64,000 nucleotides of DNA from Cognatilysobacter terrigena (GTDB lineage Bacteria > Pseudomonadota > Gammaproteobacteria > Xanthomonadales > Xanthomonadaceae): NCBI RefSeq assembly GCF_004361065.1, contig NZ_SELT01000013.1, forward strand, positions 16,081 to 80,080, in the 5' to 3' direction. Position numbers and translations under genes: made by a program. The notes under the pieces were generated by a model. That model had not been told where the DNA came from and ran no database searches. It saw nothing but the letters and a program-made list of their open reading frames with translations. Positions within the stretch are counted from its first letter, which is position 1; the number at the start of each line of letters is the position of its first letter. This document shows, in pieces, positions 33,607-44,071 of this stretch.

Positions 33607-35799
33607 TTACGGCTGCCAGCCGTAGCTCATCTTGACGAACACGCCGCGCTGGCTGGCGAACATGCTCGGGTTGTCGTCGTCGAGGAAGCCGCCGACGGTG
33701 CCGCCTGCGAACAGCGCGGTGCGCGGATTGACCTTGTACGAATAGATCAGCTGCGCGCCGATGTCGCGGGCGTGGCGGTTGACCGGATTGACGTACAGCG
33801 TCGGGTCCTTGTCGATGTTGCTGCCCTGTACGGCGATGCGCAGGCGCTGGCGCGGATCCAGCTGCCAGCCGAAGCGCAGGTCGAACACGGTGGCTTCGAA
33901 CGCGGTGCCGCCGTCGCGACGCAGGCTCTGCTGGAACAGGTCGGCATTGACGCTGAGCCCGCGGCCGAACGAGAAGTTGCCGAAGATGTCGAAGTAGCGG
34001 CCCTGGCCACGGCTGGACGCCGCGAGATCGATCTGCGGACCCACGCGGAAATTCGCACCGACCTGCACGCCCGAACGTGGCGTCATGTTGCCGAACAGGT
34101 TGACGTACGACTCGTCGAACAACTGGTTGTTCCAGAACCGCACACGCGTCAGGCCGTGGATGCCGAAGTTGCTCTGCCACGGGCCATTCGCCTGCACCTG
34201 CGCTTCGAGTTCGCGTTCGAGCAATTGCCCATCGAAGCGATGGGTGATGTCGAAGTCGCTGTAGAACTGCACCTTGGTGATGCTCGAGTCCTTGTCGAAG
34301 TACAGGTTATAGCCGCCGCCGAGCAGCGACTTGTCGTAGCCGACCTGGCCGATGAAGCCGAGGTCCGCACGGAAGCCCGGGTCGATCTGCTCGTGCCAGG
34401 TGTTCATGAACCAGTTGCGGCTGTCGTACGCGTACTCGCCGCGCCAGGCATTGCCCTTGGGCGTGGTGTCGCTCACGTTGAATGCGAGCGGATAGTCCGA
34501 CTCACTGCGCAGGAACTGCGCCGTCACCGTGTGGTTGCCCTTCTGCCAGCGGCCGTCGACGCCGGCGACGTCGTTGCTGTAGCCGTCGCCATGGCGCGCG
34601 GTCGCGATCACGCCGAGGCTGGTGCTCGCGTTGAGGTCGTGGCGGTAGCGGCCGACGAAGACGTTGTTCGACTCTTCGAAGATGTCGAAGCTCGAGCCGA
34701 GCACGCCGGGCTTGAGCAGCTGCGTCACCGAATCGCGCGCGAGGAACGCACCGTAGGCGCCACTGCCGGTGCGGCCGGTGGTGCGCACGCCGAAATCCGG
34801 ATCCGCGATCTGGCGCGTGTAGAGCACCTGGAACGGCGTGTTGAAGTAGTCCGCGCCTTCCATGAAGAAGGGGCGCTTTTCCGGCTGATACAGCGCGAAA
34901 TTGCTAGTGAGGTCGAGCTGCGCCTGGTCGGATTCGACCTGCGAGAAGTCCGGATTGATCGTCGCGTTGAGCGTCAGGTTGGGCGAGGGCGCCCACGACA
35001 CATCGACGCCCGGCTCGATCTGCACGCCGTCGCCATGCCACGGGCCGTTGCGCGAATCGCGCGACTGCGCGTCAGTGATCGTGAGCGTCGGCACGATCTC
35101 GAGGTTGCGGCCCTGCTGCGCATCCTGCATGCCCTCGATCTTGGCCGTGTGGCAGAGCAGGCAGTTGCCGCCGCGCGGCACCTTCACGTTCGCGAGCTGG
35201 TGGCGGATGTTGCGCGGATAGTTGCGGAACGCGATCACGCCCCAGCGTCGCGGGCCGGGCGCGCCGCTGAAACGCAGCGTCGAGAACGGAATGCGGATCT
35301 CGACGTCGTAGCCGGTGTCGGTGATGCGGCCGGCGCTGGTCCAGAGGCCGTCCCACGAATCGTCCTCGTTGCTCGTCGCTTCCTCGCGGATCAGGTCCAT
35401 CTGGATGCCGAGCGGATTGACGAAGAACTCGTAGTTGCGACGGTGGTCGTCGAACGTGTCGAGCATGATGCCGACGAAGTCGTCCTTGTAGGCCGCATCG
35501 CGATCGGTGAGGTGCGCGCGGATTTCCTTTGGGTTGTCCTCGGCGTGGAAGGCGAGGTAGACGGCGTCGCGCGTCGTCGCCATGCGCATGGTGGTGCGCA
35601 CCGGCGCCGGCGTGTTGTCGGCCGGCGAGATCTCATAGGCGAGGTCGATCGGAACGGCCTGCGACCACGCGGCGTCGTCGAGCTTGCCGTCGATGACGAT
35701 CTCGCCCTCGATGTGCGGAATGCGCGTCACCTCCTGCGCGAACGCGGTCGGGATCAGGAAGGCGGTGGCGAGCGCGAGGGCGGTACGGATCGGCTTCAT
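33607..35799 (-). CDS. DUF5916 outer-membrane beta-barrel protein with CBM9-like domain and CxxCH
   Basis: A 730-residue exported protein. A signal peptide (MKPIRTALALATAFLIPTAFAQ) leads into a carbohydrate-binding family 9-like domain (about 25-215), starting IEGEIVIDGKLDDAAWSQA. The C-terminal ~450 residues show alternating beta strands, as in DUF5916 barrels, with YQPEKRPFFMEGADYF near the junction. Residues 213-217 are CLLCH, a c-type haem attachment motif, in GGNCLLCHTAKIEG. Whether haem is bound is unknown. ATG 35799 is preferred to 35829 because it gives a standard signal peptide. The substrate is unknown. Confidence 0.8.
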   Translation of the reverse strand: MKPIRTALALATAFLIPTAFAQEVTRIPHIEGEIVIDGKLDDAAWSQAVPIDLAYEISPADNTPAPVRTTMRMATTRDAVYLAFHAEDNPKEIRAHLTDRDAAYKDDFVGIMLDTFDDHRRNYEFFVNPLGIQMDLIREEATSNEDDSWDGLWTSAGRITDTGYDVEIRIPFSTLRFSGAPGPRRWGVIAFRNYPRNIRHQLANVKVPRGGNCLLCHTAKIEGMQDAQQGRNLEIVPTLTITDAQSRDSRNGPWHGDGVQIEPGVDVSWAPSPNLTLNATINPDFSQVESDQAQLDLTSNFALYQPEKRPFFMEGADYFNTPFQVLYTRQIADPDFGVRTTGRTGSGAYGAFLARDSVTQLLKPGVLGSSFDIFEESNNVFVGRYRHDLNASTSLGVIATARHGDGYSNDVAGVDGRWQKGNHTVTAQFLRSESDYPLAFNVSDTTPKGNAWRGEYAYDSRNWFMNTWHEQIDPGFRADLGFIGQVGYDKSLLGGGYNLYFDKDSSITKVQFYSDFDITHRFDGQLLERELEAQVQANGPWQSNFGIHGLTRVRFWNNQLFDESYVNLFGNMTPRSGVQVGANFRVGPQIDLAASSRGQGRYFDIFGNFSFGRGLSVNADLFQQSLRRDGGTAFEATVFDLRFGWQLDPRQRLRIAVQGSNIDKDPTLYVNPVNRHARDIGAQLIYSYKVNPRTALFAGGTVGGFLDDDNPSMFASQRGVFVKMSYGWQP

Positions 35800-36019
35800 C
35801 GGGAGTCGGGCTGTGGCGTCACGCACCAAGATGCGTCGCAGCGGGTCCGGGTTTAGCCGGCGTCGCCATGACCGATGGCACGTGTCACGCCTTCGGAGGG
35901 CGAGCGGAGTGGCGGCGAGGATGCGGGAGTGAACGCATGCGGACCCGTGCCGGAAGTCGGGCCGACCTGCGACGGGGCGCGCAGTACACTCGCGGCGACC
36001 ACCGACGGGCCCCCCAACG

Positions 36020-37975
36020 ATGCGATCGACCTACTACCTCACCCTCGCCACGCTGGGCCTCGCGCTCAGCGGCGCCATCATGGCCGCGGGCTGCAGCCGC
36101 GACGCCGCCGACACCACCGCCAAGCCGGCCACCGCGGCTGCGCCTGCGCCCGCCAAGGAGGACACGCGTCTGGACGAGCACTCCTACGCCGAGCCCGACA
36201 AGGTCAAGACCAAGGACCTCGCGCTCGAACTGCATGTGGACTTCGACAAGAAGGAACTCTCGGGCAGCGCGACCTACACGCTGGACTGGCTCGACCCGAA
36301 GTGGGGCAAGCTCGTGCTCGACACGCGCGACCTCACCGTCGAGAAGGTGGTCGGCGAACGCGCCGACGGCAACTGGCGCGACCTGACGTTCGTGCAGTCG
36401 CCGCCGGACAAGATCCTCGGCAGCGCGCTCACCATCGCGGTGCCCGAGCGCAACAAGCGCATCCGCATCACGTACCACACGTCGCCGACCGCGTCGGGCC
36501 TGCAGTGGCTTACGCCCGAAATGACGGAAGGCAAGAAGACGCCCTTCATGTTCAGCCAGTCGCAGCAGATCCACGCGCGTTCGTGGGTGCCGCTGCAGGA
36601 CACGACGATGGTGCGCTTCACCTACACCGCGCACGTCACCGCGCCGAAGGACGTCATGGTGCTGATGAGCGCCAACAACGATCCGAAGGCCGTGCGCGAC
36701 GGCGACTACACGTTTGAAATGCCGCAGGCGATTCCGTCCTACCTGCTGGCGATCGCCGCGGGCGATCTCGTGTTCGAGCCGACGGGTCCGCGTTCGGGCG
36801 TCTGGGCCGAGCCGGCGATGGCGAAGAAGGCCGCCACGGAGTTCTCCGACACGCCGAAGATGATGGCGACCGCCGAGAAGCTGTACGGCCCGTACCGCTG
36901 GGGCCGTTACGACATCCTCGTGCTGCCGCCGTCGTTCCCGTACGGCGGCATGGAGAACCCGCGCATCACGTTCGCGACGCCGACCGCGATCACCGGCGAC
37001 AAGTCGCTGGTCTCGCTGATCGCGCACGAGCTTTCGCACAGCTGGTCGGGCAACCTCGTCACCTTCGCGCGTTCGCGTGATGCCTGGCTCAACGAAGGCT
37101 TCACCACCTACGTCGAGATGCGCATCGTCGAGGACCTCTACGGCAAGGAACGCGCCGACATGGAAAAGATCGTCGCGCGCAACGAGCTGAAGGAAGAGTT
37201 CACCAACGAGAACCTCGACCGCCAGCCGCTCGCGATCAAGGCCGGCGTTCTGAAGGATCCGGACGACAACCTCACCGGCACCGTGTACACCAAGGGTGCG
37301 TGGTTCGCCGAGTTCCTCGAGACGCGCTTCGGCCGCGAGGCATTCGACGCGTTCCTGCGCGGCTACTTCGACCACTTCGCGTTCCAGTCGATCACCACCG
37401 AACAGTTCGCCGACTACGCGAAGGCCAACCTGCTCGACAAGTACCCCGGCAAGGTCACGCAGGCCGAGTTCGATGCATGGCTGCACGAGCCCGGCATCCC
37501 GGCGACCGCGCCGCAGGTGACGAGCCCGCGCTTCGATGCTGTCGACAGCGTGCGCAAGGCCTACCTCGACACCGGCAAGCTGCCGGATGCCGCCACGGTC
37601 TCGAAGTGGACGACGTACGAGTACGTGCACTTCATCGAAGGCCTGCCGCAGACGATGAAGCCGGAGCAGCTGGCCGCACTCGATGGCGTGTTCCACTTCA
37701 CCGGCACGCCGAACGGCGAGATCGCGCAGCGCTGGTATCCGCTCGCCGTGCGCAGCGGCTACGTGCAGGCGAACGATGCGATCGCCGAGTTCCTCGCCCG
37801 CGTCGGCCGTCGCAAGCTGATCATGCCGACCTACGGCGAGCTGGTGAAAACGCCGCAGGGCCTGCAGCTGGCCGAGCAGATCTACGCCAAGGCCAAGCCG
37901 GGCTACCACCCGATCACGTCGGGCAGCGTCGAGCAGGTGATCGCGGACGCCAAGGCGGGCAAGACGACGCACTGA
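36020..37975 (+). CDS. M1 family aminopeptidase lipoprotein (LTA4 hydrolase-like)
   Basis: A 651-residue zinc aminopeptidase. The signal peptide ends with a lipobox (MAAGC), so it should be membrane-anchored in the periplasm. The M1 N-terminal beta domain spans about 50-240. GGMEN marks the exopeptidase substrate site near residue 313. Zinc ligands are His336 and His340 in HELSHSW and Glu359 in NEGFTTYVE. The C-terminal helical domain resembles leukotriene A4 hydrolase, ending near YHPITSG. A TACACT -10-like box at 35985-35990 would give a leader of about 23 bases. Confidence 0.93.
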   Translation: MRSTYYLTLATLGLALSGAIMAAGCSRDAADTTAKPATAAAPAPAKEDTRLDEHSYAEPDKVKTKDLALELHVDFDKKELSGSATYTLDWLDPKWGKLVLDTRDLTVEKVVGERADGNWRDLTFVQSPPDKILGSALTIAVPERNKRIRITYHTSPTASGLQWLTPEMTEGKKTPFMFSQSQQIHARSWVPLQDTTMVRFTYTAHVTAPKDVMVLMSANNDPKAVRDGDYTFEMPQAIPSYLLAIAAGDLVFEPTGPRSGVWAEPAMAKKAATEFSDTPKMMATAEKLYGPYRWGRYDILVLPPSFPYGGMENPRITFATPTAITGDKSLVSLIAHELSHSWSGNLVTFARSRDAWLNEGFTTYVEMRIVEDLYGKERADMEKIVARNELKEEFTNENLDRQPLAIKAGVLKDPDDNLTGTVYTKGAWFAEFLETRFGREAFDAFLRGYFDHFAFQSITTEQFADYAKANLLDKYPGKVTQAEFDAWLHEPGIPATAPQVTSPRFDAVDSVRKAYLDTGKLPDAATVSKWTTYEYVHFIEGLPQTMKPEQLAALDGVFHFTGTPNGEIAQRWYPLAVRSGYVQANDAIAEFLARVGRRKLIMPTYGELVKTPQGLQLAEQIYAKAKPGYHPITSGSVEQVIADAKAGKTTH

Positions 37976-38086
37976 CCGACGCATCGCGTCTCACCGGAGG
38001 CCGTCGACCGCAGGGTCGGCGGCCTTCGCGCATGTGCAGTTCAGCTGCCGCGCCGTAACGTCGGCGGCGATCGTCAGGAGTCCATC

Positions 38087-38449
38087 ATGCGCCGCATCCT
38101 TGCCGCACTTGCGCTGTGCACCGCCGCCACCGGAGCGCTCGCCGCACCGCCGGCCTCTACGCAGCGCGAGATCACGCAGCTGTTCGATGCGCTCGATCAC
38201 TCGGGCTGTCGCTTCAATCGCAACGGCAGCTGGTACGACGCGCACAAGGCGCGCGCGCACCTGCAGGACAAGTACGACTACCTGCTGCGTCGCGACGCGA
38301 TCCACAGCACCGACGACTTCATCGACCTCGCCGCATCCAAGAGTTCGATGACCGGCCGCGCCTACTTCGTGCAGTGCCCGGGCACCACCGAAGTGCCGAG
38401 CGCGACGTGGTTCCGTCGCCTGCTCGCGGGCCTGCGCGCCAAGCACTGA
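38087..38449 (+). CDS. DUF5329 family secreted protein
   Basis: A 120-residue exported protein. A signal peptide (MRRILAALALCTAATGALA) precedes REITQLFDALDHSGCRFNRNGSWYDAHKARAHLQDKYDYLLRR and IDLAASKSSMTGRAYFVQCPG, the DUF5329 pattern. Two cysteines (in SGCRF and VQCPG) could pair in the periplasm. Function is unknown. It stands alone between the aminopeptidase and a lipoprotein gene. Confidence 0.82.
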   Translation: MRRILAALALCTAATGALAAPPASTQREITQLFDALDHSGCRFNRNGSWYDAHKARAHLQDKYDYLLRRDAIHSTDDFIDLAASKSSMTGRAYFVQCPGTTEVPSATWFRRLLAGLRAKH

Positions 38450-38514
38450 CGCCACCACGCGCGCTCGCGCGCGAGGCTGTTATCGTCGGCCCCCACCGTC
38501 TGGGAGACCGTCCG

Positions 38515-39231
38515 ATGCGTCGCATGCGCGCCCTTCCGCCCGTGCTGGTCCTTCTGCTCGCCGGTTGCAGCGGAGGCCCGGCGCCGGATCCCGACGCGGC
38601 CGCCAAGGCGAAGGCGCAGCAGGACGCCGCGGCGTCGGCGGACATGGGCAAGCAGCTCGAGTCGCAGCTGGCCTCGGAGAACTGGACGCTCGCGCGCGCC
38701 ACCTGCGACGTGCTCGCGTTCCGCTTTCCGCAGAGCGACGAGGTCAAGCGTTTCGCGACGCAGTGCGCCGAGGCCAAGTCGAAGGCCGGCGAGCAGGCGG
38801 AGTCGGCGCGCCTCAAGGGCCTGTGGTCGTACCAGACCACGGCGGTGGGCAAGAGCAAGCAGCTCAATGCGTCGATCTATTCGAAGGATGCCATCGACAC
38901 CGGCGCCGGCCAGAGCCATGTGCGCCTGATCTTCCGCGACCATCCGTCGTGGGGCCGCAGCAGTTACCTCGTCCTCGATAACGGCGACTTCAATTGCTAC
39001 GGCGGTTGCACGCTCAAGATGAAGGTCGATGGCAAGCCGCGCACGATGGCCGGCAGCCGACCCAACACCGACGAAGCGATCGCGATGTTCATCACCGACC
39101 ACCGTGCGCTGTGGCGCACCGTGCGCAATGCGAAGACGCTCGAGATCACTGTGCCGCTGAAGGGCGCGCCGCCGCAGACCGCGGTGTTCGAAGTCGGCGG
39201 GCTGGATCCGTCGTCGATGCCGGCCTGGTGA
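38515..39231 (+). CDS. Hypothetical lipoprotein
   Basis: A 238-residue protein with a short signal peptide and lipobox LAGC (MRRMRALPPVLVLLLAGCSGG). After an Ala/Gln-rich helical segment there is a C-terminal beta-rich domain with FNCYGGCTLKMKVDGK and ending at PSSMPAW. GGGAG at 38501-38505 supports the ATG at 38515. I do not recognise the family. It is followed at 22 bp by an EAL gene and may be co-transcribed with it. Confidence 0.75.
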   Translation: MRRMRALPPVLVLLLAGCSGGPAPDPDAAAKAKAQQDAAASADMGKQLESQLASENWTLARATCDVLAFRFPQSDEVKRFATQCAEAKSKAGEQAESARLKGLWSYQTTAVGKSKQLNASIYSKDAIDTGAGQSHVRLIFRDHPSWGRSSYLVLDNGDFNCYGGCTLKMKVDGKPRTMAGSRPNTDEAIAMFITDHRALWRTVRNAKTLEITVPLKGAPPQTAVFEVGGLDPSSMPAW

Positions 39232-39253
39232 GGCGCGGAGACATCGCACCGCC

Positions 39254-40036
39254 ATGTACCTGACGCGTTTCTTCGCCGACGATCCCCAACACGGCTGCGC
39301 GAACTGCCGGCGCGATGCCGGCCTGCTCGACCTCGAACTGCACATGGCGTTCCAGCCGATTGTCGACGTCGCGCGTCGCGAGGTGTTCGCCTACGAAGCG
39401 CTGGTGCGCGGCCCCGACGGGCAACCCGCTGCATGGGTGCTCGACCGGATCACGCCCGAAACGCTCTACCGCTTCGACCAGACCTGCCGCGTGCTGGCGA
39501 TCGACACAGCGTCGAAGCTCGGCCTTGGCGATGCGCGGCTGTCGATCAATTTCATTCCGAACGCCGTGTACGAGCCGGCGAGCTGCCTGCGCCTCACGTT
39601 GGCTGCAGCAGATCGCGTCGGCCTGCCGATGGATCGCCTGATGTTCGAGCTCACCGAGAGCGAGCGCATCGTCGATCCGCAGCACGCGCTGTCGATCCTC
39701 GCGTACTACCACCGCCGCGGTTTCGTCACTGCCGTCGACGACTTCGGCGCAGGGTTCGCCGGCCTGCAACTGCTCGTGCAGTTCCAGCCGCAGATCCTGA
39801 AGATCGACATGGAACTCGTGCGCGGGATCGACCATCACCGGCCGAGGCAGGCGGTGGTGAGCGGCACGCTCGCGATCGCGCGCGAACTCGGCGCGCAGGT
39901 CGTCGCCGAGGGCGTGGAAACGGAAGGCGAGTACGCGTGGCTGCGCGCGGCGGGCGTGCGTCTGTTCCAGGGCTACTGGTTCGCACGCCCGCAGATCGAA
40001 GCACTGCCCCAGCCCGACTGGGCGCGCGTGGGCTGA
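39254..40036 (+). CDS. EAL-domain cyclic-di-GMP phosphodiesterase (single domain)
   Basis: A 260-residue, almost pure EAL protein, likely cytoplasmic. The signature appears as YEALVRG, with the metal and substrate residues in NFIPNAVY, ELTESE, AVDDFGAGFAGL, ILKID and VAEGVETE, so it should be active. A short N-terminus carries CxNC (HGCANCRRDAG), which could sense redox or metal; that is speculation. Length and layout resemble the short EAL proteins related to BLUF-EAL phosphodiesterases but without the BLUF domain. Confidence 0.9.
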   Translation: MYLTRFFADDPQHGCANCRRDAGLLDLELHMAFQPIVDVARREVFAYEALVRGPDGQPAAWVLDRITPETLYRFDQTCRVLAIDTASKLGLGDARLSINFIPNAVYEPASCLRLTLAAADRVGLPMDRLMFELTESERIVDPQHALSILAYYHRRGFVTAVDDFGAGFAGLQLLVQFQPQILKIDMELVRGIDHHRPRQAVVSGTLAIARELGAQVVAEGVETEGEYAWLRAAGVRLFQGYWFARPQIEALPQPDWARVG

Positions 40037-40068
40037 GGCAGCTGCGCGGCGCGATGCCGCGCGATCGA

Positions 40069-41004
40069 TCAGTCGAGCGAGTAGCCGTACTGCTCGCGGA
40101 ATTCCGACGCGAACTCGTCGTACGTGAACTTCTGGTTCTGCGTGCCCGGATGGCCAACCTTCAGCGCACCCATCAGGGACGCCATGCGGCCGCAGGTCGG
40201 AAGGTCAAGGCCACGCATCAGTCCGAGGATCAGGCCGGCGCGATACGCGTCGCCGCAGCCCGTCGGATCGACCACCGCACGCTCGCGCGCCGGCGCGATC
40301 TCGTGGCATTCGCTCGTCGTGTGGATCTGCGAACCGCGCGGGCCGCGCGTCGTGATGTACGCACGCACCTTCGATGCGATCGTCGCTTCGCTCCAGCCGG
40401 TGCGTTCCTGCAGCAGGTTCGATTCGTAGTCGTTGACGACGACGTAGTCGGCCAGCTCGATGAAACGGCGGAACTCGTCGCCGTTGAACAGCGGCATCGC
40501 CTGGCCCGGATCGAAGATGAAGGGAATCCCGCAGTCGTGGAATTCCTGCGCGTTCTGCAACATGCCTTCGTAACCGTCCGGCGCGACGATGCCGAACTTG
40601 ACGCCCGCGACGTCACGCACGTGGTTGTCGTGCGAGCGGCTCATCGCGCCCGGATGGAACGCGGTGATCTGGTTGTTGTCGAGGTCGGTCGTAATGAACG
40701 CCTGCGGCGTGAACATGTCCTCGATCTCGCGCACCTGGTCGAGGCGGATGCCGCACTTCTCGAAGTGCGCGCGATACGGCGCGAAGTCCTGGCCGACGGT
40801 CGCCATCGGGATCGGATCGCCGCCGATGAGCTTCAGGTTGTACGCGATGTTGCCGGCGCAGCCGCCGAACTCGCGGCGCATGCGCGGCACCAGGAACGAC
40901 ACATTCAGGATGTGGACCTTGTCCGGCAGGATGTGGTTCTTGAACTGGTCCGGGAACACCATGATGGTGTCGTAGGCCAGCGAGCCGCAGATCAAGGCTG
41001 ACAT
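40069..41004 (-). CDS. PfkB-family carbohydrate/nucleoside kinase
   Basis: A 311-residue cytoplasmic kinase of the ribokinase family, closest in pattern to adenosine-kinase-like proteins. FGGCAGNIAYNLKLIGG matches PfkB signature 1, and VDPTGCGDAYRAGLILGL matches signature 2, with the catalytic Asp in GCGD. The start at 41004 (MSALICGSLAYDTIMVF) is well supported by the core strand; the open frame extends further upstream without support. It is divergent from mreB across 266 bp. The exact substrate cannot be read. Confidence 0.88.
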   Translation of the reverse strand: MSALICGSLAYDTIMVFPDQFKNHILPDKVHILNVSFLVPRMRREFGGCAGNIAYNLKLIGGDPIPMATVGQDFAPYRAHFEKCGIRLDQVREIEDMFTPQAFITTDLDNNQITAFHPGAMSRSHDNHVRDVAGVKFGIVAPDGYEGMLQNAQEFHDCGIPFIFDPGQAMPLFNGDEFRRFIELADYVVVNDYESNLLQERTGWSEATIASKVRAYITTRGPRGSQIHTTSECHEIAPARERAVVDPTGCGDAYRAGLILGLMRGLDLPTCGRMASLMGALKVGHPGTQNQKFTYDEFASEFREQYGYSLD

Positions 41005-41054
41005 CGAATACGTCCCCAAATAAGTCGCCGCGCCCAGCGCGGCGCGGCGCGTAG

Positions 41055-42317
<1,263 letters not shown>

Positions 42318-42330
42318 TCCCGCACGACGG

Positions 42331-42362
42331 GGTGCGGCGATCGCGATCGACGCCGGCACCCC
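42331..42362 (+). other. Hairpin in the mreB-mreC gap
   Basis: GGGTGCGGCG (42331-42340) pairs with CGCC (42352-42355) and GCACCC (42357-42362), leaving one bulged G at 42356 and a loop holding the palindrome ATCGCGAT. No T tract follows. It could trim or attenuate the message so that MreB is made in excess over MreC. Confidence 0.45.
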
Positions 42363-42383
42363 GCAACGCGGACGCGGCCTGCC

Positions 42384-43586
42384 GTGTTCGCCGGGATCGC
42401 GAACTCCACTTTCGATCGGCCCCGCCCGCACGTGCCCGCACCCTCCGCTCCCGCCCGACTCGGGGACGCCGCCGGAACGCTGCGCCTGCTCGCGTATCTC
42501 GCGGCGGGAGTCACGCTGGCGGTGCTCGATCATCGCGGCGGCTGGATGCACCAGCTGCGTGAGCAGATCGGCATCGTCGCCGAACCGGTGCGCGCGGTGG
42601 CGGGGCTCCCCGGCCGCATCACCGACTCGACCGTCGACAACGTCGCGACCGTCGCGCAGCTCGCGCATCGCAACGACCAGCTGCGTCGTGAGCTCCTGAT
42701 CTCGCAGGCGCGCGTCGCGCGACTGTCCACCGTCATCGCCGACAACGCGCGTCTGCGCGCATTGCTCGATGCGGCGCAGCGCGGCGGCCTCGACGTGCAG
42801 CTCGCGCCCATCCTCGACGTCGACCTCGACCCCACGCACCAGCGCGTCATCCTCGACGCCGGCGCGCGCGATTCGGTGCGCGAGGGTCAGAGCGTCATCG
42901 ATGCGTACGGGCTGCTCGGCCAGGTCACGCATGTCGGCGCGATCCATTCCGACGTGCTGCTCATCACCGATCCCGACCATGCGGTGCCGGTCGCGGTCGC
43001 GCGCAACGGCGTGCGACTGGTCGCGTACGGCACGGGGCGCAGTGATCTGCTGTCGCTCGCGAACATTCCGCTGTCGAGCGACATCAAGGTCGGCGACACC
43101 ATCGTGACTTCGGGCCTCGGCGGACGTTTCCCGCCGGGCTTCCCGGTCGGCCGCATCATTGCGTTGCGACCCGACGAAAGCCGCGCGTTCCTGGAAGGCG
43201 ACGTGCGCCCGGCGGCGCAGCTCGATCGGGGTCGTGAAGTGCTGCTGCTGCGCACAAACCGCGTGAGCCTGCCGCCGCCGCCGTTGCCGCCGCAGGCATC
43301 GACCGGCGCGCCGGGCACGATCGGGATGGCGGGCGAGGGCGGCGCACTGCCCGCGACGAACGCGACCGGAACGGCAAATCCGTCGACATCGACGCCGACG
43401 CAAACCACGTCGCCTGCGACATCGAGTGCGCCGGGCAATACGGCGCGTCCGGCGACGTCCGGTGCATCGCAACCTGCAACGCCGCGCACGACGTCGCCGC
43501 AGCCGGCCGCGAGCGGGACGCAACCGACACCGGCATCGCCGACGTCGACACCGCCGCAAGGCACCACGCCACCGAGGGTTCGCTGA
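42384..43586 (+). CDS. mreC: Rod-shape determining protein MreC with long low-complexity tail
   Basis: Single-pass inner-membrane protein linking MreB to periplasmic wall synthesis. A hydrophobic helix (LLAYLAAGVTLAVLDHRGGW) is followed by a coiled coil (AQLAHRNDQLRRELLISQARVARL) and the paired beta-barrel domain (about 130-295) with LDAGARDSVREGQSVI and GDTIVTSGLGGRFPPGFPVG. The last ~100 residues are Pro/Thr/Ser/Ala-rich and probably disordered, longer than in many MreC proteins. The start is GTG 42384, with no better ATG. The stop overlaps the mreD start by one base. Confidence 0.93.
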   Translation: MFAGIANSTFDRPRPHVPAPSAPARLGDAAGTLRLLAYLAAGVTLAVLDHRGGWMHQLREQIGIVAEPVRAVAGLPGRITDSTVDNVATVAQLAHRNDQLRRELLISQARVARLSTVIADNARLRALLDAAQRGGLDVQLAPILDVDLDPTHQRVILDAGARDSVREGQSVIDAYGLLGQVTHVGAIHSDVLLITDPDHAVPVAVARNGVRLVAYGTGRSDLLSLANIPLSSDIKVGDTIVTSGLGGRFPPGFPVGRIIALRPDESRAFLEGDVRPAAQLDRGREVLLLRTNRVSLPPPPLPPQASTGAPGTIGMAGEGGALPATNATGTANPSTSTPTQTTSPATSSAPGNTARPATSGASQPATPRTTSPQPAASGTQPTPASPTSTPPQGTTPPRVR

Positions 43587-44071
43587 TGCGCGCGTACCCC
43601 CGCTGGATTCTCTACGTCAGCCTGATCGTCGCGTTGCTGCTCGGGCTGCTGCCGTTGCCCGTGGCCGTCGGGCCGCTGCGCCCGTTCTGGATCGCGCTGG
43701 TACTCGCGTACTGGCTGATCGAAGACCCGGATCGCGTCGGGCTCGGGTTCGCCTTCATCGTCGGCCTCATCGCCGACGTGGTGTACGGCGGCCTGCTGGG
43801 CGAGCAGGCGATCCGGCTCGTCATCCTCGCCTTCATCGTGCAGCGCTTCCGCGCGCGCTTGCGGTTCTTCCCGCTGTCGCAGCAGGCGCTCACGCTGGGT
43901 GCGTTGCTGCTCAACGATCGCATCGTCAGCGCCGGCCTGCATCTCGCGCTCGGTGAGCCGACGATGCCGATGCCGTACTGGTTCGCACCGATCACCGGCA
44001 TGCTGCTGTGGCCGCCGGTGTTCCTGATCCTCGACGCGCTGCGCCTCGGCGCATGGCGGCGTCGCCGATGA
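43586..44071 (+). CDS. mreD: Rod-shape determining protein MreD
   Basis: Integral inner-membrane component of the elongasome, 161 residues with about five hydrophobic helices. WILYVSLIVALLLGLLPLP, PFWIALVLAYWLIEDPDRVGLGFAFIVGLIADVVYGGLLG and the RFRARLRFFPLSQQAL segment are typical. It starts on the last base of the mreC stop and ends in an ATGA overlap with mrdA, so translation is coupled on both sides. Confidence 0.95.
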   Translation: MRAYPRWILYVSLIVALLLGLLPLPVAVGPLRPFWIALVLAYWLIEDPDRVGLGFAFIVGLIADVVYGGLLGEQAIRLVILAFIVQRFRARLRFFPLSQQALTLGALLLNDRIVSAGLHLALGEPTMPMPYWFAPITGMLLWPPVFLILDALRLGAWRRRR

